Shown one piece after another: positions 42,999 through 51,247 of a DNA stretch of 64,000 bases (positions within the stretch are counted from its first letter, which is position 1; every line of letters starts with the position of its first letter). Below the pieces are notes generated by a model, which ran no database searches, was not told where the DNA came from, and saw only the letters and a program-made list of their open reading frames with translations. This stretch comes from Massilia sp. YIM B02763. Lineage in GTDB: Bacteria > Pseudomonadota > Gammaproteobacteria > Burkholderiales > Burkholderiaceae_D. The stretch spans positions 62,001 to 126,000 of the forward strand of contig NZ_JASNRD010000007.1 of assembly GCF_030412015.1 (NCBI RefSeq), written 5' to 3'. A program made the translations under genes and the position numbers.

Positions 42999-44144
42999 AT
43001 GCCTACCCAGCCGGACCTGCCAGGAGTGCTCTTCACGATGCGCTATCCCGACGATACGGGATATGTCTGGAACTACATCGCCGGCGTACGCGACCGGGCC
43101 AGCAGCCACCTGAAGGACCGTGCCGCGACCTATATGGCGTTTCCCCGCCTGACGGGCAATCCCAGCTACCAGCCCGGGCACATGACGCCGGTCGAGCTGG
43201 ACTGCTACGACAATTCCGCCGCCGGCCGCGCCGCCATCGAGGCCTTCGTGCGCGCCCACGACATCAAGGTGATGGTGTTCATGAGCGCGCTGCCGCAGAC
43301 GGTCTGCCTGGACCTGCTGCGCCGGCTCGGCGTACGGACGATCAATACCGAGGACGACAGCTACGATCCGTCGCGCCGCGACGGCCTGGCCAAGCGCGGC
43401 ATGAAATTCCTGCTGCGGCGCGTGCTCGGCCGCCAGCAGCACGACCTGCACCTGGCCAATTCGGCCGCCCAGCAGCAGTTCCTGCTGGATTACCAGCTGC
43501 TGCCGCCCGGCCGCGTCGTGCTGATGAAGAATTCGGTCGACTGCGCCCGTTTCTGCCCGGGCGACCAGGCCGCCGCACGCGCCGCCACCGGACTCGATCC
43601 GGACCGCTTCTGGCTGCTCGCGGTGGCCCAGGCCCGCCCGGAAAAACGCATCGACCAGCTGATCCGGGTCGTGCACGCCGTGGCGCAGGCCCGCCCGCAG
43701 GCGCGCATCGGCTTCGTCTACGTCGGCGACGGCCCGCCGGTGGCGGCCTGGAAGCAGCTGGCCGAGGAGCTGGGCGTGGCCGACCGCTGCGTGTTCGCCG
43801 GACGGCGCAACGACGTGCTGCCCTACTACCGCGCGGCCGACCTGATGGTGCACGCCGCCGAACGCGAAAGCTTCGGCCTGGCGATCGTCGAGGCGATGGC
43901 CTGCGGCATCCCCGTGGTGGCCAGCGCCGCGGCCGGCCCGCGCGAGACCATCGTCGACGGCCAGACCGGCGCGCTGGTCGACCTGCACGATTTCGAGGCA
44001 TTCACCCAGGCCGTCCTGCGCTATGTCGACGATGATTCAATGACAAAAATGCATGGAAACAACGCGCGTGCGCACGTCGATCGCGCATATAATGTTGTGC
44101 GGCACGGCAAGGAATTCGCCCAGCATATCGCCCGTTTCATCTGA
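42999..44144 (+). CDS. Glycosyltransferase family 4 protein
   Basis: A 381-residue GT-B enzyme. The acceptor domain begins LPGVLFTMRYPDDTGYVWNY. The donor domain shows LMKNSVDCARFCPG, LAVAQARPEKRIDQLIRVV and AERESFGLAIVEAMACGIPV with the conserved Glu pair of retaining family 4 enzymes. The start follows the hairpin at 42939-42973. It opens a run of same-strand genes that ends with the hydrolases at 48655. Donor and acceptor sugars are unknown. Confidence 0.9.
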   Translation: MPTQPDLPGVLFTMRYPDDTGYVWNYIAGVRDRASSHLKDRAATYMAFPRLTGNPSYQPGHMTPVELDCYDNSAAGRAAIEAFVRAHDIKVMVFMSALPQTVCLDLLRRLGVRTINTEDDSYDPSRRDGLAKRGMKFLLRRVLGRQQHDLHLANSAAQQQFLLDYQLLPPGRVVLMKNSVDCARFCPGDQAAARAATGLDPDRFWLLAVAQARPEKRIDQLIRVVHAVAQARPQARIGFVYVGDGPPVAAWKQLAEELGVADRCVFAGRRNDVLPYYRAADLMVHAAERESFGLAIVEAMACGIPVVASAAAGPRETIVDGQTGALVDLHDFEAFTQAVLRYVDDDSMTKMHGNNARAHVDRAYNVVRHGKEFAQHIARFI

Positions 44145-44212
44145 CAAGGGCTCGGCAGCGGCAACCTGGCCTGTCACCGTTCGACCATCAGGCACAACAG
44201 GGAGTCATCAGG

Positions 44213-45136
44213 ATGTCTTTAGTAAACAGGGTGTTCCAGCGCGTCAGGAGGGATTTCTTCCGCTGGCAATACGAGAAAGCCGCGAACAAGGTCCTGTCCA
44301 CGCGGCCGCTCGAACGCGGCGCCCTGCCCTTCACGCTGCTGTCGATGGTCCAGAAGCGCGACGTGGTGCCCTACCTGGTCGCGGTCAAGTCGTTCACCCA
44401 CTTCCTCAATCCCGGGCGCATCGTGGTCGTCTGCGACCCGTCGATCGACGCCGACGACCGCGCCGTCCTGACCCGCCACGTCCCGCACCTGGAACTGCGC
44501 CAGGCGCACGAATTCACCCATCCGGACATCCCGCGCGGCGGTACCTGGGAACGCCTGTTCGCCATTTCCGAGTACGTCGCCGACAGCTACGTGATCCAGC
44601 TCGATGCCGACACCCTGACCGTCCAGCCGATCCCCGAGGTGCTCGACGCCGTGCGCGCGGGCCAGGGCTTCGTGCTGGGCGAACACCCGGACACCCCGAG
44701 CCGCCCGCTGGCGGCCGTGCGCGAGAACGCCCTGCCCTGGATCGAGCCCGACGCGCACGTGCAGGCCTTCGCCGAGGTCGAGATGGCCAATGCCGGCCTG
44801 CCGCCGGACGCCGTGTATATCCGCGGCTGCTCCGGCTTCACGGGTTTCCCCCGCTCGGCCGCCATGCGCGCCGACCTGACCGATTTTTCGCGCCGCATGA
44901 CGGGCCGCCTGGGCGAGAAATGGACGCGCTGGGGCACCGAGCAGGTGACCTCGAACTACCTGGCCAGCAATGCGCCGGGCACGCGCGCGCTGCCCTTCCC
45001 CAAGTACGGCACGCCCGACCGCGCGACGATGAACACGGCATTCTTCCACTTCATCGGCTCGATGCGCTTCATCAACAACAAGTACGAGTCGACCTCGCGC
45101 CATGCCATCCGCATGATCAGCAGTGCGCCGGCGTGA
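44213..45136 (+). CDS. GT-A-type glycosyltransferase-like protein
   Basis: A 307-residue soluble protein. A GT-A nucleotide-sugar fold is suggested by GRIVVVCDPSIDADDRAV and by the metal-binding YVIQLDADTLTVQ with the DxD pair at about residues 132-134. GCSGFTGFPRSAAMRADLTD and WTRWGTEQVTSNYLASNAPG form the acceptor side, and the order is like that of family 8 or related glycogenin-like enzymes, though the family number is not certain. The ATG has an AGGGAG sequence eleven bases upstream. It lies between a family 4 glycosyltransferase and the flippase, so it should take part in repeat-unit assembly. Confidence 0.72.
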   Translation: MSLVNRVFQRVRRDFFRWQYEKAANKVLSTRPLERGALPFTLLSMVQKRDVVPYLVAVKSFTHFLNPGRIVVVCDPSIDADDRAVLTRHVPHLELRQAHEFTHPDIPRGGTWERLFAISEYVADSYVIQLDADTLTVQPIPEVLDAVRAGQGFVLGEHPDTPSRPLAAVRENALPWIEPDAHVQAFAEVEMANAGLPPDAVYIRGCSGFTGFPRSAAMRADLTDFSRRMTGRLGEKWTRWGTEQVTSNYLASNAPGTRALPFPKYGTPDRATMNTAFFHFIGSMRFINNKYESTSRHAIRMISSAPA

Positions 45137-45166
45137 CGATGCCCTCGACCTTTTCGCAGTAACGCC

Positions 45167-46627
45167 ATGGCAGATCTACGTCGCTCGCTGATCATCAACT
45201 TCCTGTCGTCCTCCGGAGCGACCTTCCTGCAGTTCGTCGTCAGCGTGCTGCTGGCGCGCATCCTGAGCCCGAGCGAGATCGGCATCTATTCGATGACGGT
45301 GGTGTTCGTCAATCTCGCGCACGTGTTCCGCGACTTCGGCGTCAACTCCTACCTGCAGCGCGAGGACAACCTCACGCCCGACAAGATCCGCTCGGCCACC
45401 GGCGTCGTCTTCACCTCGTCCTGGCTGATCGCCACCGCCCTGTTCCTGGCCAGCGGCTGGCTGGGACGCTGGTTCAACGAACCGGGCATCGTGCCCGTCA
45501 TGCGCGTGCTGGCGATCGGTTTCTTCTTCATCCCGTTCGGCGCCATCACCAGCGCCCTGCTGTCGCGCGAATTCGCCGCCGAAAAGCAAGCCATCGTGAA
45601 CGCCGTCGGCACCACCAGCTTCTGCGTCAGCTGCCTGGTGCTGGCCAAGCTGGGCTTCGGCAGCATGGCGCTGGCCTGGGCCAACCTGATCAACATCCTC
45701 GCCTGCGCGCTGGCCTACATTCCGCTGCGCCCGAAGAACCTGCCGTGGTCGCCCTCGTTCAAGCACTGGCGCAGCGTGGCCCACTTCGGCCTCGGCTCCC
45801 TGCTGTCGAGCTGCGCCGGTTCGCTCAACAACGCCATTCCCGACATCCTGCTGGGCAAGCTGGGCACGGCGCGCCACGTCGGCCTGCTCAGCCGCGCCAA
45901 CTCGACCGTCACCATCTTCACCTACGTGGCCGGTTCCACCGTCAGCTACGGCGCCGTCTCCTACCTGGCCCAGTCGCACCACCGCGGCGAGTCGCTGGTG
46001 CCGGTGCTGTCGCGCGCCACCGTGCTGCTGACCGGCGTCGGCTGGGCCGCGCTGGCGCTGACCGCCGTGCTGGGCCAGGACATCGTGGCGGCGCTGTACG
46101 GCCCCAAGTGGGGCGAATGCGTGCCGGCGATCCTGCCGCTGGCCATCGCGGCGGCGGTCGGCATGATGTTCCACTACATCCCGATGGCCGTCACGGCCAT
46201 CGGCCGGCCCTACCTGAGCGCCGTGCCGACCATGATCACCCTGGTGTCGCGCATCGGCTTCGGCGTGCTGCTGTTCGACGGCAGCCTGGTCAACTTCGCC
46301 TGGGCGCTGTGCCTGGCGACCGTGGCGACGGCGCCCAGCGTGCTGATGCAGCAGAAGCGCCACTTCGGCTTCACGGCCGGTATCCTGCTGCGCGCCGTCG
46401 CGCCCAGCGCCATCGTCGCGCTGGGCACGGCGGCGGCGGCGGCCGCACTGGCCGCGCTGCTGCCGGACACGCTGGCCCCGATGACGCGCCTGCTGATCAT
46501 GGCGGTGCCCCTGGCCGCCGTCTGGTACCTGCTGCTGCGCGCCACGCGCCACGAGCTGGTGGGAGAAATCCACCGCCTGGGCCCGCCGATCAAGGCCCGC
46601 CTCATGCTGCTGCGCCCGAATGTATAA
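45167..46627 (+). CDS. Oligosaccharide flippase (Wzx/MATE-like)
   Basis: A 486-residue polytopic membrane protein with 12-14 predicted membrane segments. The N-terminal LRRSLIINFLSSSGATFLQF and VLLARILSPSEIGIYSMTVV are typical of the polysaccharide transporter group. ILLGKLGTARHVGLLSRANS in the middle is the conserved cytoplasmic loop. It should flip undecaprenyl-linked repeat units to the periplasm, where the ligase/polymerase and chain-length proteins act. It lies 30 bases after the glycosyltransferase and 39 bases before the acyl carrier protein. Confidence 0.93.
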   Translation: MADLRRSLIINFLSSSGATFLQFVVSVLLARILSPSEIGIYSMTVVFVNLAHVFRDFGVNSYLQREDNLTPDKIRSATGVVFTSSWLIATALFLASGWLGRWFNEPGIVPVMRVLAIGFFFIPFGAITSALLSREFAAEKQAIVNAVGTTSFCVSCLVLAKLGFGSMALAWANLINILACALAYIPLRPKNLPWSPSFKHWRSVAHFGLGSLLSSCAGSLNNAIPDILLGKLGTARHVGLLSRANSTVTIFTYVAGSTVSYGAVSYLAQSHHRGESLVPVLSRATVLLTGVGWAALALTAVLGQDIVAALYGPKWGECVPAILPLAIAAAVGMMFHYIPMAVTAIGRPYLSAVPTMITLVSRIGFGVLLFDGSLVNFAWALCLATVATAPSVLMQQKRHFGFTAGILLRAVAPSAIVALGTAAAAAALAALLPDTLAPMTRLLIMAVPLAAVWYLLLRATRHELVGEIHRLGPPIKARLMLLRPNV

Positions 46628-46666
46628 TCGATGGACTGTCCGGCCAGCCGGACGTCAACCAAGACG

Positions 46667-46921
46667 ATGCATATGTACCTCGACGAAGTAAAGACGATCC
46701 TGATCGACGTTCTGGGCCTGGGCGAAGCGGGCCGCGGCCTGGACGCCGACTCGCCGCTGCTGGGCAGCCTGCCCGAGCTCGACTCGATGGCCGTCGTCAC
46801 CCTGATCGGCGCCCTCGAAGACCATTTCGACATCGCCATTTCCGACGACGACATCAGCGCCAGCACCTTCGAGACCCTCGGCAGCCTGGCTGCATTCGTC
46901 GCCCGCCTGCGCGCCGAATGA
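46667..46921 (+). CDS. Acyl carrier protein of the XrtA locus
   Basis: An 84-residue acidic four-helix carrier. The phosphopantetheine Ser lies in PELDSMAVVTLIGALE, and VKTILIDVLGLGE and ISDDDISASTFETLGSLAAF are the usual helix 1 and helix 3 regions. The start at 46667 or the ATG two codons later fits the helix; the in-frame ATG at 46631 adds a non-conserved tail. A TATAAT at 46623-46628 may be a local promoter, but no -35 is seen. It probably accepts an acyl or amino-acyl group from the AMP ligase at 35947-37554 and hands it to the hydrolases or acyltransferases. Its stop overlaps hydrolase 2 by four bases. Confidence 0.9.
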   Translation: MHMYLDEVKTILIDVLGLGEAGRGLDADSPLLGSLPELDSMAVVTLIGALEDHFDIAISDDDISASTFETLGSLAAFVARLRAE

Positions 46922-47772
46922 CGCCCCCCGCGCCGGCCGAGCCGTTCTTCCTGGAAGGCGCGCCCGGCCGCCGTTTCTGCCTGTTCCACCCGCCCGCCGG
47001 CCGCTGCCGCGGCGCCGTCCTCTACGTCCACCCCTTTGCCGAGGAAATGAACCGTTCGCGCCGCATGGCCGCGCTGCAGGCCCGCGCGCTGGCGGCGCAC
47101 GGCCACGGCGTGCTGCAGATCGACCTGTACGGCTGCGGCGACAGCAGCGGCGACTTCGGCCAGGCCCGCTGGGCGATCTGGAAGGACGACCTGGCGCGCG
47201 CGGCGGCCTGGCTGCAGGCGCGCCTCGGCCATGCGCCCGTGCTGTGGGGACTGCGCCTGGGCGCCCTGCTTGCGCTCGACTATGCGCTCGACGATGCCCG
47301 CGGCGGCGCCCACCCCGTGCCCGCCATGCTGCTGTGGCAGCCGGTGCTGAAGGGGTCCACCTACCTGACCCAGTTCCTGCGCCTGCGCATGGCGCACGAG
47401 TTGCTGGACGGGGGCAACGCCGCCCAGTCCGGCACGGCCGCCATGCGCGCGGCGCTGCAGGCCGGAGAAACGCTGGAAATCGCGGGCTACGACCTGGCCC
47501 CGGCCCTGGCCGAGGCACTCGACGGCCTGGCGCCGCTCGACGCACTCGCCCCTGGCTGCCCGGTGCACTGGTTCGAGGCGCTGAACGGCGCCGGCGCCAA
47601 CCTGCCGGCCGGCGCGGCGCGCGCCAGCGCCGAGTGGCAGCGGCGCGGCGTCGACCTGCGCCTGCACGCACTGGCCTGCCCGCCGTTCTGGAGCACCCCC
47701 GAGATCACGGTCGACGAGGGCTGGCTGGCCGCCACCACGGCCGCATTGCAGGCGCATGCCGATGAACGCTGA
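46918..47772 (+). CDS. Exosortase A system-associated hydrolase 2 (alpha/beta fold)
   Basis: A 284-residue alpha/beta-hydrolase. The oxyanion region is GAVLYVHPFAEEMNRSRR. DLYGCGDSSGDF and LWGLRLGALLALDYAL take the place of the nucleophile elbow, where the usual Gly-x-Ser-x-Gly is GLRLG and so the Ser is replaced by Arg. That is a notable departure and may mean a non-esterase role such as acyl binding or transfer. It is made together with the acyl carrier protein (ATGA overlap) and the second hydrolase (17-base overlap). Members occur only in exosortase A loci, with no known substrate. Confidence 0.88.
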   Translation: MTPPAPAEPFFLEGAPGRRFCLFHPPAGRCRGAVLYVHPFAEEMNRSRRMAALQARALAAHGHGVLQIDLYGCGDSSGDFGQARWAIWKDDLARAAAWLQARLGHAPVLWGLRLGALLALDYALDDARGGAHPVPAMLLWQPVLKGSTYLTQFLRLRMAHELLDGGNAAQSGTAAMRAALQAGETLEIAGYDLAPALAEALDGLAPLDALAPGCPVHWFEALNGAGANLPAGAARASAEWQRRGVDLRLHALACPPFWSTPEITVDEGWLAATTAALQAHADER

Positions 47773-48655
47773 GACGATGGGCATCGAGACGATGAACACG
47801 GAGACGAAGGACGTCGACGAGCGCGCCCTCGCCTTCGACTGCCGCGGCGAACGCCTGTACGGCGTATTGAGCCTGCCGTCCGGCCCGTGCCGGCGCGGCG
47901 TGCTGGTCGTCGTCGGCGGCCCGCAGTACCGCGCCGGCAGCCACCGCCAGTTCACCCTGCTGGCGCGCCACCTCGCGGCCAACGGCGTCGCCGCGCTGCG
48001 CTTCGACTACCGCGGCATGGGCGACAGCGAAGGCGCGGCGCGCGCGTTCGACGACGTCGAGGACGACCTGCGCGCCGCGGTGGACGCGTTCCTGGGTGCC
48101 GTGCCGGGCCTGGAAGAAATCGTGCTGTGGGGCCTGTGCGACGCCGCCTCGGCGATCGCCATGTACGCGCCGCGCGATACGCGCGTGCGCGGCATCGTGC
48201 TGCTCAATCCCTGGGTCAGGACCGACGAGGGCATCGCCCGCACCACGCTCAAGCATTACTACCGCGCGCGCCTGCTGGAAGCGGGATTCTGGCGCAAGCT
48301 GCTGGGCGGGCGGATCGACGCGGCCGCCTCCCTGCGCTCGCTGGCGGCGCTGGTGCGCAGCGCGCTCAAGCCGCGCGCGGCCGCCGCCAACGACGGCGCC
48401 GCGTTGCCGCTGCCGGCACGCATGCGGGCCGGCATGCAGGCGTTTCGCGGTCCCGTGCTGGTGATCCTCAGCGGCGCCGACCTGACCGCGCGCGAATTCT
48501 GCGACCTGGCCGGCAGCGACGGGGCGTGGCAGCGCCTGCTGGACGCGCCGCGCATCACGCTCCACCGGCTCGAACCGGCCGACCACACCTTCTCGCGCCG
48601 CCAATGGCGCGACCAGGTCGCCGCATGGACCTGCGCCTGGCTGCGTTCATGGTGA
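47756..48655 (+). CDS. Exosortase A system-associated hydrolase 1 (alpha/beta fold)
   Basis: A 299-residue alpha/beta-hydrolase related to hydrolase 2. GVLVVVGGPQYRAGSHRQFT and ALRFDYRGMGDSEG are the first strands and the oxyanion region. VLWGLCDAASAIAMYA occupies the nucleophile turn, with Cys-Asp in place of Ser, so a thioesterase-like Cys nucleophile is possible. The His region is LEPADHTFSRRQWRD near the C-terminus. The ATG at 47756 overlaps the previous gene by 17 bases; 47762 is an alternative start. It probably works on a thioester made by the carrier protein and ligase. A terminator-like hairpin with a T-run follows at 48691-48732. Confidence 0.88.
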   Translation: MPMNAETMGIETMNTETKDVDERALAFDCRGERLYGVLSLPSGPCRRGVLVVVGGPQYRAGSHRQFTLLARHLAANGVAALRFDYRGMGDSEGAARAFDDVEDDLRAAVDAFLGAVPGLEEIVLWGLCDAASAIAMYAPRDTRVRGIVLLNPWVRTDEGIARTTLKHYYRARLLEAGFWRKLLGGRIDAAASLRSLAALVRSALKPRAAAANDGAALPLPARMRAGMQAFRGPVLVILSGADLTAREFCDLAGSDGAWQRLLDAPRITLHRLEPADHTFSRRQWRDQVAAWTCAWLRSW

Positions 48656-48690
48656 ACACCGTGGCACTCACCAAGTAAGCAGCAGGAATG

Positions 48691-48732
48691 ACCGTGTTGT
48701 AGCAATACTGCACGGTTTGATATCTTTTTTTT
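48691..48732 (+). terminator. Terminator-like hairpin and T-run after the hydrolase operon
   Basis: ACCGTG (48691-48696) pairs with CACGGT (48711-48716). A run of eight or nine T begins seven bases further on. The stem is short and the T-run is displaced, so termination may be partial. The rest of the 198-base gap before 48854 has no other feature I can support. Confidence 0.5.
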
Positions 48733-48853
48733 AATTCCCGGCAGCACGGTCGGAAGGATCGATGCTACACTCGGCGGCACGGCATCCGGTCGCAAGCAAG
48801 CGTCGACACCGGTCGCACGGCTCCTCCACTGACGTCCACTCATCCAGTTTCCC

Positions 48854-49753
48854 ATGTCGATCAAAGCGCTGTTGATACCGTCCCTCAATCGTCCGCCGCG
48901 GCGCGACCAGCTTCCCGCATTCGAAGCGGGTACGGCGATCCCGCGCATCCTCCACCAGACCTTCTACGACCGCAAGCTGCCGGAACGGCTGGAACAGAGC
49001 GTGGCCGAGCTGCGCGCGCTCAATCCGGGCTGGGAATACCGTTTCTACGACGACGACGACATCGCCGCCTTCATCAAGGAACATTATCCGCCGCTGGTGT
49101 GGGAGTACTACGAGCGCATCGACCCGCGCTACGGCGCCGCGCGTGCCGACCTGTTCCGCTACCTGCTGCTGTACAAGGTCGGCGGCGTCTACCTCGACAT
49201 CAAGAGCAGCGCCACGCGCCCGCTGGACAGCGTGCTGCGGCCGGACGACCGCTTCATCCTGTCGAAGTGGCACAACAAGGACGGCCAGTTCGAGCACTTC
49301 GGCCTGGTCTACGACCTGCGCCACCTGGACGGCGGCGAATACCAGCAATGGCACGTCATCTGCGCGCCCGGCCATCCTTTCCTGAAGGCCGTGCTGGAGC
49401 AGGTGTTCGAGAACATCGACACCTACGATCCCTACCTGCACCAGACGGGCAAGCGCGGCGTGCTGCGCGTCACCGGCCCCGTGCCCTACACGCTGGCCAT
49501 CGAGCGGATCCGCGCGCAGCATCCGCACCGCCTGGTCGACGGCCGCGCGGCGCTGGGCCTGGAATACAATGTGTACGGCGCCGACAAGGGACACGTCGGC
49601 GTCTTCAAGGGCCATTACTCGCTGCAGACGGCGTCGATCGTCAAGCTGGGTCCCGTGAAGCGCATGGTCAGCCGCCTGTACGGGCTGGCCCAGTACTTCC
49701 ACGACCAGGTGCGGCGCACCCGCCTGGACCCGAAGCTGGGCACCGGCGAGTGA
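48854..49753 (+). CDS. Family 32-like glycosyltransferase (capsular/EPS type)
   Basis: A 299-residue protein of the DXD sugar-transferase group. IPRILHQTFYDRKLPERLEQ opens the domain. RYGAARADLFRYLLLYKVGG precedes the motif VYLDIKSSATRPL, where relatives have Asp-x-Asp but here the third position is Lys. Many capsule-type members share the DIK form, so this may be a normal variant. Later, HVICAPGHPFLKAVLEQV and TGPVPYTLAIERI match the family. It stands alone after a likely terminator and converges with the beta-helix gene. Confidence 0.82.
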   Translation: MSIKALLIPSLNRPPRRDQLPAFEAGTAIPRILHQTFYDRKLPERLEQSVAELRALNPGWEYRFYDDDDIAAFIKEHYPPLVWEYYERIDPRYGAARADLFRYLLLYKVGGVYLDIKSSATRPLDSVLRPDDRFILSKWHNKDGQFEHFGLVYDLRHLDGGEYQQWHVICAPGHPFLKAVLEQVFENIDTYDPYLHQTGKRGVLRVTGPVPYTLAIERIRAQHPHRLVDGRAALGLEYNVYGADKGHVGVFKGHYSLQTASIVKLGPVKRMVSRLYGLAQYFHDQVRRTRLDPKLGTGE

Positions 49754-49768
49754 GCAGCTAGCCCCGGT

Positions 49769-51247
49769 TCAGGATTGCGCCGGCGCGCGCCGGCAGGCGG
49801 AAAAGTCGTCGAACGCGCCATAGGCGCGCACCGGCTTGCCCGTGCACAGGTCGCGGCCCGGGCGTCCGCCCTGGCGCTGCGGCGCCTTGCCGCTCCACGT
49901 GAAATCGCCGCGCCGCGGGTCCGCGAACAGCGCCCGCACCGGATGGCGCCCGACATACGACGGCCAGACGGAGGCCGTTTCGTTGTCGCCCAGGTGCAGC
50001 AGGCCGCCGTCGCGGCTGCGGATCGGGCCGTCGACCAGGTTGCCGTCCAGGCGCGCGCTGCTGCTGGCGAAGCGCACGTCGATGCCGGTCGTGTCGACCA
50101 GGGTATTGTCCTCGATCCGGCTGTCGGCCGCGCTGTTGAGATAGACCCCGACGTCGGAACAGGCGGCGATCAGGTTGCCGCGCATGATGCCGCCCTGCTG
50201 CTCCGTGATGCACCTGCGGTCGCGGCAATAGGCGTAGCCCGTGCCGCCGCCGCCGAACGACAGGCCGACGCGCTGGCCCCGCCGGCCGGCCAGCTCGTGC
50301 TCGCACCAGACCAGGTTGCCCTCGAACAGATTGGCCTGGCCGCCGCCCTTGGCGAACGCGCCGTAGCTGATGCCGTCGCCGGCACCCTTGATGAAGTCCT
50401 TGATCACGTTGGCACGGATGGTCCAGCGGCTGGCGGCGACCAGGTCGATCGGCGTCACCGGGTTGGCGGTATCGCGCACGTGCGTGTTGAACAGCGTGTT
50501 CGCCTCGATCAGGCCGTCGTCGGGAAAATCGTCGCCGGCGCCGTTGATCTTGAAATGGGCGTTGAAGTCGGCGATCGCGTTGTTCACCGAGGCGAAATGG
50601 CGCGCCGCGCCGACCACGTGGAAGGCGTGCTCGCAATAGGTGTCGGTGGCGCAGACGCCGCGGATGTCGAGGTTCTCGAAGCGCCACCACGGCGCCGTGA
50701 CGCGGAAGCCTTCCTGCAGGTCGAACTCGATGCGCACGCTGCCCGGCCGGGCGGCGCGCACGGTGATCGGCGCGCCCTCGCGTCCGGGGCGGTCCGCGTC
50801 CAGCACCTTGTTGAAGAAGCGGTAGGTGCCGGGCAGCAGCGTGATGACGTCGCCGGGCTGCACCCGCTGCAGCGCGGCGCGCAAGGCGTCCGGCGTCGCG
50901 ACCTGGATGCCGCCCGCGTCCGCGCCGCCGGCCGCGCGCGGCTGCACGCCCAGCGCCGCCGGCAGCACGGCCGGCTGCGCGGGCGCCGGGCCGCGGTCCA
51001 TCTCCATCATCGTGCGGCTGGCGAAAAGGCCGGCGCCGACGATGGTCGGGTTGTGGCCGCTGCTGCGCTTCTCGACATAGGGCGCCAGCGTGCGCGGCGC
51101 CACCCCCACGTGTTCGATCGCGGCGGCGACGGCGGCCAGCCCGGCCAGTCCCAGCACCGCCACGCCGGCCAGCAGGTAGACGGCGCGCCCGCGGCGCCGT
51201 GCCGGTGTCGCCTGCTTACCGCGGCCGCGCCTGCTGCGCTCGCTCAT
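49769..51247 (-). CDS. Membrane-anchored right-handed beta-helix protein, candidate polysaccharide lyase
   Basis: A 492-residue protein with a basic cytoplasmic head, one membrane segment at about residues 20-42 and a periplasmic domain. From about residue 115 the sequence has the repeating GTYRF..., FENLDIRGV, GLIEANTLFN, VIKDF and IEDNTLVDT pattern of a parallel beta-helix. The overall order resembles chondroitinase-B/alginate-lyase (PL6) proteins, with LRAALQRVQPGDVITLLPGT at the start. No catalytic Lys/Arg pair can be fixed by eye. Its ATG overlaps the stop of prsR by four bases, so it is translationally coupled to the regulator. It may cut or sense the exopolysaccharide in the periplasm; that is inference. 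Confidence 0.75.
   Translation of the reverse strand: MSERSRRGRGKQATPARRRGRAVYLLAGVAVLGLAGLAAVAAAIEHVGVAPRTLAPYVEKRSSGHNPTIVGAGLFASRTMMEMDRGPAPAQPAVLPAALGVQPRAAGGADAGGIQVATPDALRAALQRVQPGDVITLLPGTYRFFNKVLDADRPGREGAPITVRAARPGSVRIEFDLQEGFRVTAPWWRFENLDIRGVCATDTYCEHAFHVVGAARHFASVNNAIADFNAHFKINGAGDDFPDDGLIEANTLFNTHVRDTANPVTPIDLVAASRWTIRANVIKDFIKGAGDGISYGAFAKGGGQANLFEGNLVWCEHELAGRRGQRVGLSFGGGGTGYAYCRDRRCITEQQGGIMRGNLIAACSDVGVYLNSAADSRIEDNTLVDTTGIDVRFASSSARLDGNLVDGPIRSRDGGLLHLGDNETASVWPSYVGRHPVRALFADPRRGDFTWSGKAPQRQGGRPGRDLCTGKPVRAYGAFDDFSACRRAPAQS

Noticed and set aside
48854..49753. Lys in the DXD motif (LDIKS) as evidence of an inactive glycosyltransferase
   Set aside because: From memory, capsule-type members of this family often have this form, so inactivation is not supported.
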